Shown here: piece by piece, positions 24,407-32,241 of the stretch
Position numbering within the stretch: position 1 is the first letter of the stretch
How the letters are laid out: the number at the start of each line of letters is the position of its first letter
Assembly (NCBI GenBank): GCA_023396225.1
Contig: JAEWWT010000015.1
Coordinates: forward strand, 1-64,000
Direction: 5' to 3'
DNA from: Bacillota bacterium
GTDB lineage: Bacteria > Bacillota > Clostridia > Oscillospirales > Ruminococcaceae
Length of the DNA: 64,000 nt
Made by a program: the position numbers and the translations under genes
Notes under the pieces: generated by a model
What the model saw: only the letters and a program-made list of their open reading frames with translations
What the model was told of the DNA's origin: nothing
Databases searched by the model: none

Positions 24407-25519
24407 TTAATTTTTTTCTACACTATTTTTCAATAATAACAATATCGTCATAATTAACAAAAATGCTGCTGGTATTGGTGAAGTATGACGAAATCCAATT
24501 CTTAGGTATGTTGCCGCGGAAACGATAATATCATAGTAGAATAAACCTAACAGGAATTTGCTTATAAAATATGAAAGGAAAACGCAGAATAACCTGCATA
24601 TGAAAAAATAATTCATTCGTATTATTTTATATGTAATGCACATAACCTGCATAATGATACATAACCCACCGAATGACATCAAAGCGGTTATTACAGGAAT
24701 AAGCTCGTAGCAGCCATGAGAAAAACCACTTAACTGGCTTATTTCAATAAATGTTCTTACAGCAGCAGAAGTGTTCTGTATATCTGCCTTAGTCAGGTTT
24801 GAAATCCATATTGAAATAGTCTGCAAAACATTAAGCTTGTCGGCAAAGCATATGAATGAAGAAAAGAAAACAATTATTGCACATATAATAAAAAGACTTT
24901 TTGCACCTGAAATAATTGAGTTTATAAGCTTGTCAAATGTTATGGAATATTCGGTTTTTACTGAACATTTCGGCGGAATTCTGCGAGATAACCCTGCAAT
25001 AATCCCAAGAACAAGATTTGATAAGAATATTGACACAAATATTATTATTCCGACTCTTATGTTGTCAAAAAGAGTTACTCCGACTGCCCCACAGAAAAAG
25101 GCAGGGCCGCCAAGATAGCAGTAGCCTATCATTGTTTCTGCATCTATGTCTGAAATCTTATTGCTGGTTTTTAGGTCGGTAAGAAGCTTTGCACCAACAG
25201 GGTATCCTGCAACCGAGCTTATCAAAAATATAGAAAAAAATTCGGATGGTATTTTGAATATGTATCTTGAAATGAAGTCAAAGGGCCGCCCAATTGCTTT
25301 GTAAAGGTTTGTACTTATTAGAAATCCAGAGATTATCATAAATATATATAGTGACGGAATTATTACTGTAAGGCAGTTGTTTATGGAAGCTGTTATATAT
25401 TTGCCAACATCGTAAGAGAAAGCAACTGCGAGTACAGAATACAGAATTGCCACTATAACAAAGATAATTATTTTTATATTTCGTTTCATTTTATATAAAT
25501 GCTTATCCTCTGCAAGCAT
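24407..25519 (-). CDS. ylbJ: Sporulation integral membrane protein YlbJ
   Basis: 370 residues from the ATG at 25519, with AAGGAAAGGAG just upstream; an ORF extension to 25564 runs through a parS-like site and is rejected. About 8-9 membrane helices and the nucleoside-recognition-type motifs SVAGYPVGAKLLTDL and GYCYLGGPAFFCGAVG that mark YlbJ. In Bacillus subtilis ylbJ is a sigma-E-dependent mother-cell gene needed for spore cortex formation. The divergent neighbours yqfC and yqfD are likewise sporulation genes, which supports the call. Confidence 0.88.
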   Translation of the reverse strand: MLAEDKHLYKMKRNIKIIIFVIVAILYSVLAVAFSYDVGKYITASINNCLTVIIPSLYIFMIISGFLISTNLYKAIGRPFDFISRYIFKIPSEFFSIFLISSVAGYPVGAKLLTDLKTSNKISDIDAETMIGYCYLGGPAFFCGAVGVTLFDNIRVGIIIFVSIFLSNLVLGIIAGLSRRIPPKCSVKTEYSITFDKLINSIISGAKSLFIICAIIVFFSSFICFADKLNVLQTISIWISNLTKADIQNTSAAVRTFIEISQLSGFSHGCYELIPVITALMSFGGLCIIMQVMCITYKIIRMNYFFICRLFCVFLSYFISKFLLGLFYYDIIVSAATYLRIGFRHTSPIPAAFLLIMTILLLLKNSVEKN

Positions 25520-25539
25520 ATCTCCTTTCCTTAAAATCC

Positions 25540-25555
25540 TGTTCCACGTGGAACA
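25540..25555. promoter_or_regulatory. parS-like centromere site
   Basis: TGTTCCACGTGGAACA is a perfect 16-bp palindrome. The known parS consensus bound by ParB/Spo0J is TGTTtCACGTGaAACA; this differs by a symmetrical pair and keeps the invariant TGTT-CACGTG-AACA frame. It sits in the short intergenic region upstream of ylbJ. ParB binding is inferred. Confidence 0.7.
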
Positions 25556-25647
25556 GACTGGCAATGGATTTGTCCTTTTAAAGTATATGTTGCAAAAGAT
25601 TTTAATATAATTAAATAACTACTTTTATTTGATTATTACAATACTAA

Positions 25648-25684
25648 GAGGGGAGGCATGCTTCCTGCGGAAGCGTGGTCATAA
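25648..25684 (+). promoter_or_regulatory. yqfC leader: strong SD, hairpin and 8-codon mini-ORF
   Basis: GAGGGGAGG (25648-25656) is followed at once by an ATG (25658) opening a mini-ORF of eight codons (MLPAEAWS) that stops at 25682-25684, six bases before the yqfC ATG. The mini-ORF overlaps a 9-bp hairpin (CATGCTTCC/GGAAGCGTG). yqfC itself has no close SD. Confidence 0.45.
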
Positions 25685-25690
25685 ATATAT

Positions 25691-25960
25691 ATGAAAAAGA
25701 ATTTTCAGGAGGAATATAATCGTACAGTTGCAAAATTCTGCAAGCAGAAATTATATCTCAATACACATATTGCCGTAACAGACAATACAAAAATAGAAGT
25801 GGAAAACTGCAAGAGAATTCTTGAATATAATGATATTTATGTAAAGCTGAAAACTTCGACGCTTACCCTTCAGGTGTGGGGTGCAGATATAGTTATTTCA
25901 GACTACAACATGGACGGTATAGTGATTGAGGGAAAAATATCATCCATTGAATTTGAATAA
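25691..25960 (+). CDS. yqfC: Sporulation protein YqfC
   Basis: 89 residues. A short beta-rich protein (KLYLNTHIAVTDNTKIEVENCKRILEYNDIYVKLK, then LTLQVWGADIVISDYNMDGIVIEGKISSIEF) matching YqfC, a conserved sporulation-specific protein usually encoded directly before yqfD, as here (23-base gap). The ATG at 25691 is the only possible start because an in-frame stop lies at 25682. The expected SD is displaced upstream by a hairpin, so translation may depend on reinitiation from the mini-ORF. Exact biochemical role unknown. Confidence 0.88.
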   Translation: MKKNFQEEYNRTVAKFCKQKLYLNTHIAVTDNTKIEVENCKRILEYNDIYVKLKTSTLTLQVWGADIVISDYNMDGIVIEGKISSIEFE

Positions 25961-25983
25961 ACTGAACGGAGATGGTTGTAAAT

Positions 25984-27153
25984 ATGTTTGACAGCATAAG
26001 AGGTGTAATCTGTTTTAAAATCAGTTCAGAAGAACCCGAAAAGATTATTAACATTATCAGAAACAGCTATATTTCATGCAGAAATCTCAGAATTTTGCAT
26101 AATGACATTTTCGGACAGGTTTACAGAAATGATTATGAAGTTCTGAAAGAATTTGCAGAATCCAACAAGGCTGAAATTACACAAACTGAGCAGAAAGGAA
26201 TTATTTTTGCTCTTAATAAATATAAAAAGAGAATAGGCTTTCTGCTAGGTATTTTTCTCGGACTTGCATTGATTATTTTCCTTTCAAATATAGTAATGGT
26301 AATTGAAATTTCGGGAAATGAAAAGGTAAGTGACGAGCAGATTATTGCTATTCTTGAGGATAATAATGTTTACATAGGCAGTTTTATCCCGAATATTGAT
26401 TTTAGACAGGCAGAAAAAAGAATTATAGTTGTACTTGATGACCTTGCCTGGATAGGAATAAGAAATACAGGCTGCAGGGTTATTGTTGAGGTGAATGAAA
26501 TTACCCCTGTTCCAGAAATGGTTCCTACCAATAGACCTTGTAATGTTGTTGCAACAAAGGATGCACAGATTGTTTATGTCAATGTATATATGGGAAGGCT
26601 AATTCCGCTTGTGGGCGATGGAGTAAGAAAAGGAGATTTACTAATAAGCGGAGTTGTGAGGGGTAAATTTGATAATACTTACTATGTACATTCTATGGGA
26701 GATATAATAGGAAGGTATAAAGAAAAGGTGACATTTTCTCAGCCGCTGAATGATGAAACCACCGTATACGAAGATGAGATAGTGAAAAAATCAATTTCTT
26801 TTTTTGGATTCAGGGTACCTCTTTATTTGAACAAGAAAGTAGAAGGGGAGTATGAATATACTGAAAATATCAACAATATCCAGCTTTTGAAGCTTACTCT
26901 TCCAATTGGAATAGTATTTTCAGAGTACCGGCCATATACCAGTGAAAAAATTGAGTATACAAATGATATGGCTGAAGAAATACTGCGTGATAAGGTGAAA
27001 AGATATGAGCAGAATTTTCTTTCGGATGGTGATCTTGTTATCCTAGATAAAAAAGAACACCTGTCAATCAAAAACGGTGTAATGACGATTACGGTTGAAT
27101 ATACAATTGAGGGTAATATAACAGAGAGCCAGGAGATATATGTAAAGAGATAA
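25984..27153 (+). CDS. yqfD: Sporulation protein YqfD
   Basis: 389 residues from the ATG at 25984 (an ATG at 25972 overlaps the SD GGAG). N-terminal cytoplasmic domain (about 1-80), one membrane helix (about 86-110: IGFLLGIFLGLALIIFLSNIVMVIEI), then a large domain on the far side with POTRA-like sequence (ISGNEKVSDEQIIAILEDNNVYIG) and the family signature ATKDAQIVYVNVYMGRLIPLVGD. YqfD is a mother-cell protein conserved in endospore formers and placed immediately after yqfC. Function in envelope or cortex assembly is inferred. Confidence 0.92.
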   Translation: MFDSIRGVICFKISSEEPEKIINIIRNSYISCRNLRILHNDIFGQVYRNDYEVLKEFAESNKAEITQTEQKGIIFALNKYKKRIGFLLGIFLGLALIIFLSNIVMVIEISGNEKVSDEQIIAILEDNNVYIGSFIPNIDFRQAEKRIIVVLDDLAWIGIRNTGCRVIVEVNEITPVPEMVPTNRPCNVVATKDAQIVYVNVYMGRLIPLVGDGVRKGDLLISGVVRGKFDNTYYVHSMGDIIGRYKEKVTFSQPLNDETTVYEDEIVKKSISFFGFRVPLYLNKKVEGEYEYTENINNIQLLKLTLPIGIVFSEYRPYTSEKIEYTNDMAEEILRDKVKRYEQNFLSDGDLVILDKKEHLSIKNGVMTITVEYTIEGNITESQEIYVKR

Positions 27154-27157
27154 AATT

Positions 27158-27207
27158 AAACTGGTCAGAAAAAGCAAATTTATGCTTAATCTGACCAGTT
27201 TAATTTT
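27158..27207 (+). terminator. Terminator after yqfCD
   Basis: 12-bp perfect stem AAACTGGTCAGA/TCTGACCAGTTT (27158-27169 with 27190-27201) with inner AGCA/TGCT, then TTTT. Confidence 0.85.
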
Positions 27208-27211
27208 CAGA

Positions 27212-27332
27212 ACCTTCCGTAGGAAGCATTCTCACCTTTTTGATGTTATGTGTGGTTTTTGCTAGGCAAAATTTCGAACGACAGTTCCAAAAACACAAAA
27301 CTCGTAGATTTAAAGATTTATCTTAAAATCTT
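27212..27332 (-). repeat. Composite intergenic repeat: GCTTCC hairpin plus hairpin-GAGTTTTG element
   Basis: 27214-27226 (CTTCC-GTA-GGAAG) is an inverted partial copy of the hairpin at 25657-25677; the two flank the yqfCD operon. 27261-27332 is a second copy of the element found between rpiB and upp: GCAAAATTTC, ACAAAACTC, then an 11-bp hairpin (27306-27316 with 27321-27331, one mismatch). It lies just 3' of the ABC permease stop. Confidence 0.55.
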
Positions 27333-27333
27333 A

Positions 27334-29304
27334 CTATTTTATAATTCTGTAATAAGCCTTTGCAGTAAGGACATAGCTGATTGCGTAAACAATTGCAAAA
27401 ATTGCTGTTGTTCCTGCAGCACAGGCTACAATCATAGGGATACTGTAAATCTTTATGGTTGCCATAAAGTTTGAAACAATATTGACTGAAACAGCTGTGT
27501 GTATCATTGCCATAGTAATCGGCAGAATGAAAACTGTAAGAATCTGACGTGAAATTGTACTGCGGACTTCTTTATCCGTCATGCCGACATTCTGCATGAT
27601 TTCAAAATTCATCTTGTCTTCATAACCCTCGCTAATCTGCTTGTAATACATTATCAGAACCATGCAGACAGTAAAGATTATACCGAAGAATATGCCGAGG
27701 AACATAAGACCGCCGTTGATTGCAAAAGCTTCACCTGACCATATTGTTTTGTCCTCAATCTGGTTAAAGCCTTCCAGACTTTCAGATGTTGCTGTGATTT
27801 TTTCAGAGAACTGCTCTGCATTTCCACCTATAACATTAAATCTTACAACGTAAATAGTGTTGTTAGGTGCATAAATGTCTTTAGTGTATTTTTCTTTAAG
27901 TGAGTCAATTATCTGATTATTTGCAAATACGGCGTAAATTCGCATCTCACCAAAGTTTCGTACATTTTTTCTGTCAAATGAAAGCTCCTGTAACTCTTCT
28001 TTTACGGTGTATGTCTTGCCATCCATAATAACGGAACTGTATCCGTAATTCTTGGATGTAGAGTAAATAAGAATTTCATTATCAGCAAGAGTGACATTCT
28101 TTTTCTGTGTACGGTTATAGTCCTCAAGTGTCAATGCACGGACAGTATCTTGATACTGGTTAGCTTCAGCTGGTTTATCAAGCCAGTTTTCTCCTGATAT
28201 ATATACTGCAAGCTTGTTATATGTGTAAGTGATTGTGTCCTTGATTTCTGTATTTGTTTCCTTTGCAAAAGAATTTATATAGCTGTCAAACTCATCTGCT
28301 TTTGTAAAGCTGTCTGCATTGAAATAGCAGGAATAATCATAAGGATAAGAAAAATCAGTTGCTGATTTCTGTCCGAAAAATACTGCTCCTGTGCAGGTAA
28401 GCGTGATTATTGTCATTGTACAGAAAATACAGATGTTAGTAAGGCCTGTGGCATTTTTCTTCATTCTGTAAAGCATACCTGAAACAGTAACAAAGTTTCT
28501 GCTTTTATAGTAATACTTTTTATTTAAACGGCATGCTCTGAGAAATGCAATGCTACCGCTCTGGAAAAGTAGATGTGTTCCTAGAACAACCATTGCAACT
28601 GCCAATAAAAAGTCAGTGAAGATATACATACTTATTTTTGATTTTAAAGCAATGTAATACCCTCCGCCAAGAAGAATAATACCTGCAAATGCAGAGAGCA
28701 ATAAGTGCTTTGGTTCTTTTTCTCCTGACTTTGAAGCACGGAAAAGTTCGCTTGGGTTTGCGAGTGAAACTCTGAATATATTCACTGCAAGATTAACTGC
28801 TGAAATAACACCAAAGTAAATTATAGTTGCGGCTAGAGCCTTACCGCTGAATATGAAACTGATGCTTCCAGAAATATGTGTGATTTTCAGTAACAGCATA
28901 AAAATAAGCTTTGAAAATACTGCGGCAATAATAATTCCGCCTGCAAGTGACATTACATATATAATCAAAGACTCAATACCCATCATAAGTCCGATATGCT
29001 TTTTCTCAAGACCAAGAACACAATAAAGTCCAAGTTCTTTTTTTCGCTGCTTGATAAGGTAGTTATTTACGCTAATCAGAAATGGTGCAAGAATAATTGC
29101 AAGAAGAACTTCACCTATTATCATAAGCATTGCAACATATGAAGCATGAGGAAGAGTGTCCATAATAGGATTATTCTGAATGGAAACAAAAATATAAAAT
29201 ACACTTACGCATATTATATTTGCAAAAAGATAAGGTGAATAAGTAGTTTTGTTTTTAAAGATGCCATTTACGGCAAGACGTGGAATAACAGATTTTTTGT
29301 TCAT
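27334..29304 (-). CDS. BceB-type ABC transporter permease
   Basis: 656 residues from the ATG at 29304 (GGAGG 7 bases upstream; the longer frame overlaps the ATPase gene and is rejected). FtsX-like architecture: four N-terminal helices (to about 160), further helices to about 320, a large extracellular domain (about 330-550, YPYDYSCYFNADSFTKADEFD to SESLEGFNQIEDK), and three C-terminal helices. This ten-helix plan with a big loop before the last helices is characteristic of BceB/VraG-type permeases that sense and remove cell-wall-active peptides such as bacitracin or lantibiotics. It pairs with the ATPase immediately upstream. Confidence 0.9.
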   Translation of the reverse strand: MNKKSVIPRLAVNGIFKNKTTYSPYLFANIICVSVFYIFVSIQNNPIMDTLPHASYVAMLMIIGEVLLAIILAPFLISVNNYLIKQRKKELGLYCVLGLEKKHIGLMMGIESLIIYVMSLAGGIIIAAVFSKLIFMLLLKITHISGSISFIFSGKALAATIIYFGVISAVNLAVNIFRVSLANPSELFRASKSGEKEPKHLLLSAFAGIILLGGGYYIALKSKISMYIFTDFLLAVAMVVLGTHLLFQSGSIAFLRACRLNKKYYYKSRNFVTVSGMLYRMKKNATGLTNICIFCTMTIITLTCTGAVFFGQKSATDFSYPYDYSCYFNADSFTKADEFDSYINSFAKETNTEIKDTITYTYNKLAVYISGENWLDKPAEANQYQDTVRALTLEDYNRTQKKNVTLADNEILIYSTSKNYGYSSVIMDGKTYTVKEELQELSFDRKNVRNFGEMRIYAVFANNQIIDSLKEKYTKDIYAPNNTIYVVRFNVIGGNAEQFSEKITATSESLEGFNQIEDKTIWSGEAFAINGGLMFLGIFFGIIFTVCMVLIMYYKQISEGYEDKMNFEIMQNVGMTDKEVRSTISRQILTVFILPITMAMIHTAVSVNIVSNFMATIKIYSIPMIVACAAGTTAIFAIVYAISYVLTAKAYYRIIK

Positions 29305-29320
29305 TACTTTACCTCCATAA

Positions 29321-30079
29321 TCAGTTGTTTGCTGTCTGGAGAACAGTAAGCGTTGCAGAAATATTGTGGTACATCTCATCATTTGATGAAGTTCCACGGT
29401 AAATCTGATTAAATAGAAGTCCGTCTTTTATGAAGATAACTCGTCCTGCACAGCTTGCTGCTTGAATACTGTGTGTTACCATAAGAATTGTCTGACCGTC
29501 TCTGTTGATGTCTTCCAACAATTTTAAAAGCGCTGCGGAAGCCTTTGAATCAAGTGCTCCTGTCGGTTCATCGGCAAGAATAATCTTTGGGTTTGTAATG
29601 AGCGCACGGGCAGCGGCAGTACGCTGTTTCTGACCGCCCGAAATTTCATAAGGATATTTTTCAAGAATATCACTTATCTGAAGACGCTTTGCAAGAGGGA
29701 TAAGACGCTTTTCCATTTCCTTGTATTCAAAGCCTTGTAAAACCAGCGGAAGAAGTATATTATCCTTTGCGCTGAATGTGTCCAGCAGGTTGAAATCCTG
29801 AAAAACAAATCCAAGGTTGTCACGTCTGTAAGCGCAAATATCACGTCCCTTGATTTTTGAAAAAGACTGATTATCAAGAAGTATTTCGCCTGATGTTGGC
29901 TTATCAAGAGAAGCAAGAAGATTCAGCAGTGTAGTTTTTCCTGATCCGCTTTCTCCCATTATAGCAACATATTCTCCTTTTTCTACAGAGAAACTGATGT
30001 TTTCAAGAGCTGTGATTTTTGCACCGCTCCTATGAGTTGTATAGATTTTTTTTAGATTTTGAACTTCCAGTAAAGCCAT
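29321..30079 (-). CDS. BceA-type ABC transporter ATP-binding protein
   Basis: 252 residues. Walker A GESGSGKTTLLNLLA (about 38-52), Q-loop FVFQDFNLLDTFSA, signature SGGQKQRTAAARAL, Walker B IILADEPTGALD, switch His in MVTHS. MacB/BceA-type ATPase. It stands 16 bases before the permease, and downstream of its two-component system. SD AAAGGATAAT precedes the ATG. In Bce modules the complex both detoxifies and signals peptide flux to the histidine kinase. Its expression is probably driven by the promoter at 30193-30198 under the response regulator. Confidence 0.95.
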   Translation of the reverse strand: MALLEVQNLKKIYTTHRSGAKITALENISFSVEKGEYVAIMGESGSGKTTLLNLLASLDKPTSGEILLDNQSFSKIKGRDICAYRRDNLGFVFQDFNLLDTFSAKDNILLPLVLQGFEYKEMEKRLIPLAKRLQISDILEKYPYEISGGQKQRTAAARALITNPKIILADEPTGALDSKASAALLKLLEDINRDGQTILMVTHSIQAASCAGRVIFIKDGLLFNQIYRGTSSNDEMYHNISATLTVLQTANN

Positions 30080-30192
30080 AGTAATTATCCTTTCATACTA
30101 AAGTGTATTTTTATAAGTAACAATAAAATAAAGAATAAACAAAGAGACATAATATAAATCCTTTCGTCCAGAATGGTTTATCTTATGCTTCA

Positions 30193-30247
30193 ATTATACA
30201 AAACAGCGAAAATGTCTGCCATAACTTAGGCTTACATTTTCGCTGTT
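30193..30247 (-). promoter_or_regulatory. Candidate response-regulator-controlled promoter of the ABC genes
   Basis: Minus strand TATAAT (30198-30193) with no -35 consensus at 17 bp (TGGCAG). Three bases upstream begins a perfect 14-bp inverted repeat ACATTTTCGCTGTT/AACAGCGAAAATGT (arms 30234-30247 and 30202-30215). A weak -35 overlapped by a dyad is typical of BceR-activated promoters. The same hairpin could also terminate the kinase transcript, but it lacks a T-run. Confidence 0.5.
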
Positions 30248-30263
30248 TAATCTTTCATTTTTG

Positions 30264-31265
30264 TCACTTTGCATTTTCCTGGGAAAAATCAATAATGACA
30301 TCTGTACCCTTGTTCTTCTCTGAACGGATAGAAATTTTATGTCCCAGCTTTGATGTAATCTTTTTGCAGAGATAAAGTCCTAATCCCGTTGATTTTTTAT
30401 TCATATGGCCGTTAAAGCCGGTAAAGCCTTTCTGAAAAAGACGTGGAATGTCTGCTTCAGATATTCCAATGCCTGTATCGGAAATAACAAGACAGTTCCC
30501 ATCAGCATATATGGATATTCCGCCTTTACGTGTATATTTGATACTGTTTGACAAAAGCTGCTCAATGACAAAAACCATCCACTTTTCATCGGTTACAGCT
30601 TTAAGAGAGAAGTCAGTAAAATCAAGTGAAAGCTTTTTAAGTGAAAAAAGCATAACATACTTTTTCAAAGCAGCTGCAGCAATTGTATGAATATCATGTT
30701 CTTCAAGAACCATGTCATCGGAAATGCTTTCAAGCCTTATATATCCGAGAGCCATTTCGGAATAGCACTCAATTCTGAACAGCTCACTTTTAAGCATAGC
30801 TATACTTTCAGGTGTGAAATTATTGTTCTGCAATATCAAATTCATGGCAGCAATTGGGGTTTTAATCTGATGTGTCCATAGTGTATAGTAATCTCTTGCT
30901 TCAGTTTCACGTAAGGAAGATGAACTTAAAATATCAGTTAGTCTATTCTTCTGACTGATTATGATGTCACAGTAATCCCTGCCTAAAAGAGTTTCAAAGT
31001 CAGGAATATTATCGTTGATGTTTTCAATGCAGTCAAGCAGATGTTTAAGCTGATTATGTGCAGAAAAATATTTTACAAAATCAGAAATACCAAAACAAAG
31101 AGAAAAAAAACCGCATATAGTAAGAGCATATAACAACATCATAGCGTCCTGACCTGAAAGAAGCATTACAGCAGTTGTTGCAGCAGCACAGATAAATAAC
31201 AGCAATATTATTTTTCGGCGTTCATAAAGCCATTTAGTCAGAAGCCTAAAGAATTGTACAAACAT
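30264..31265 (-). CDS. BceS-type intramembrane-sensing histidine kinase
   Basis: 333 residues. Two membrane helices (about 17-35 and 40-60) separated by only a few residues, so there is almost no extracellular sensor, which defines the intramembrane-sensing class. H-box LWTHQIKTPIAAM (His ~131), N-box NSIKYTRKG, G1 DTGIGISEADI, F/G2 GFTGFNGHMNKKSTGLGLYLC. In Bce modules the stimulus is received from the ABC permease. Located 38 bases downstream of its response regulator, with the ATPase and permease following. Confidence 0.93.
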   Translation of the reverse strand: MFVQFFRLLTKWLYERRKIILLLFICAAATTAVMLLSGQDAMMLLYALTICGFFSLCFGISDFVKYFSAHNQLKHLLDCIENINDNIPDFETLLGRDYCDIIISQKNRLTDILSSSSLRETEARDYYTLWTHQIKTPIAAMNLILQNNNFTPESIAMLKSELFRIECYSEMALGYIRLESISDDMVLEEHDIHTIAAAALKKYVMLFSLKKLSLDFTDFSLKAVTDEKWMVFVIEQLLSNSIKYTRKGGISIYADGNCLVISDTGIGISEADIPRLFQKGFTGFNGHMNKKSTGLGLYLCKKITSKLGHKISIRSEKNKGTDVIIDFSQENAK

Positions 31266-31303
31266 AATGAAGTCCTTTCGGTAAAGTATTGTGAAATCAC
31301 TTT

Positions 31304-31975
31304 CTAGCCGACAATATATCCAATACCCTTTTTTGTAGTAATAATATTTTCTGCTCCTGCTGCCTCTAGCTTTCTTCTAAGACGGTTTACATTTACAGTA
31401 AGTGTATTGTCGTCAATAAAGCAATCACTGTCCCAGAGTAGCTTCATAATTTCCTCACGGGAAACGCAATGCCCCTTATTTTCAAAAAGCATGGAAAGTA
31501 TCTTGAATTCATTTTTGGTAAGGTCAATTCTTGTGTTTTTATATAATGCAGAAGCATCAGACAGATTAAGAATCATACCGTTATGTTCAATTAAAGTCTG
31601 ATGTGATTGGAATGAGTATGTTCTTCGCAGAATTGCCTGAACCTTAGCATACAGAACATTTAGGTCAAACGGCTTTGAAATAAAATCATCACCGCCCATA
31701 TTCATCGCCATTACTATATTCATATTGTCAGAAGCCGATGAAATAAAAACTATCGGAACAGCAGATGCCTTGCGTATTTCTGCGCACCAATGATATCCGT
31801 TGCAGCTCGGCAGTAAAATATCCATCAGGACAAGATGAGGAGCAAGCCTTGCAAATTCTCCTGTTATATCTGAAAGGTCTATATCATAAAAAACTTCATA
31901 ACCCCAGCCACGAAGAAATTCTGCAGTTTGTGTTGCAATGATTTCATCATCTTCGACAATCATAATTCTGTACAT
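31304..31975 (-). CDS. BceR-type OmpR/PhoB response regulator
   Basis: 223 residues from the ATG at 31975 (SD GGAGGA 9 bases upstream; a longer frame to 32032 is rejected). Receiver domain about 1-115 with acidic pocket VEDDE, phosphoacceptor Asp in LVLMDILLPSCNG, and Lys in FISKPFDLNVL. OmpR-type winged helix about 128-222 (LTKNEFKILSMLFENKG, DDNTLTVNVNRLRRKLEAAG). It likely activates the ABC genes in response to a peptide antibiotic. First gene of a four-gene minus-strand set. Confidence 0.94.
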   Translation of the reverse strand: MYRIMIVEDDEIIATQTAEFLRGWGYEVFYDIDLSDITGEFARLAPHLVLMDILLPSCNGYHWCAEIRKASAVPIVFISSASDNMNIVMAMNMGGDDFISKPFDLNVLYAKVQAILRRTYSFQSHQTLIEHNGMILNLSDASALYKNTRIDLTKNEFKILSMLFENKGHCVSREEIMKLLWDSDCFIDDNTLTVNVNRLRRKLEAAGAENIITTKKGIGYIVG

Positions 31976-32017
31976 TCCGTTTTGTCCTCCATTATACATT
32001 AAAGGTGCATATGTACT

Positions 32018-32131
32018 AAGGCAATACTGCACAATACGTTTCTGTCGATTTTCAAAACAGACTCAGTTACGTATTTTCGCTGTTTCTCAAATCGTCGAAA
32101 CGTAGCCTATGGCTTTGTGCGGTATTGCCTT
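32018..32131. repeat. 114-bp nested inverted-repeat element upstream of the response regulator
   Basis: Outer arms of 17 bases (32018-32034 with 32115-32131) pair with one wobble or mismatch; a second pair, ACGTTTC.TCGATTT with AAATCG.CGAAACGT, and an inner AAACAG/CTGTTT complete an almost continuous hairpin. No ORF and no T-run. It also contains ATTTTCGCTGTTT (32073-32085), identical to the arm of the dyad upstream of the ABC ATPase. Confidence 0.65.
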
Positions 32132-32241
32132 AATCAAAAGTATAACAACAGCAGAATATTTTGTCAATAATGTGCCATAGGTTATAAATGCATCTATATG
32201 CAAAAAGGCTGTACAAATCGAAATCTGTACAGCTTTTATTT

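Noticed and set aside
25519..25564. N-terminal extension of YlbJ
   Set aside because: It would translate the parS-like palindrome, has no SD, and lies before a well-placed SD and ATG.
30202..30247. Dyad upstream of the ABC ATPase as a plain terminator
   Set aside because: There is no T-run after it on the minus strand and it directly abuts a TATAAT, so I prefer an operator, although both remain possible.
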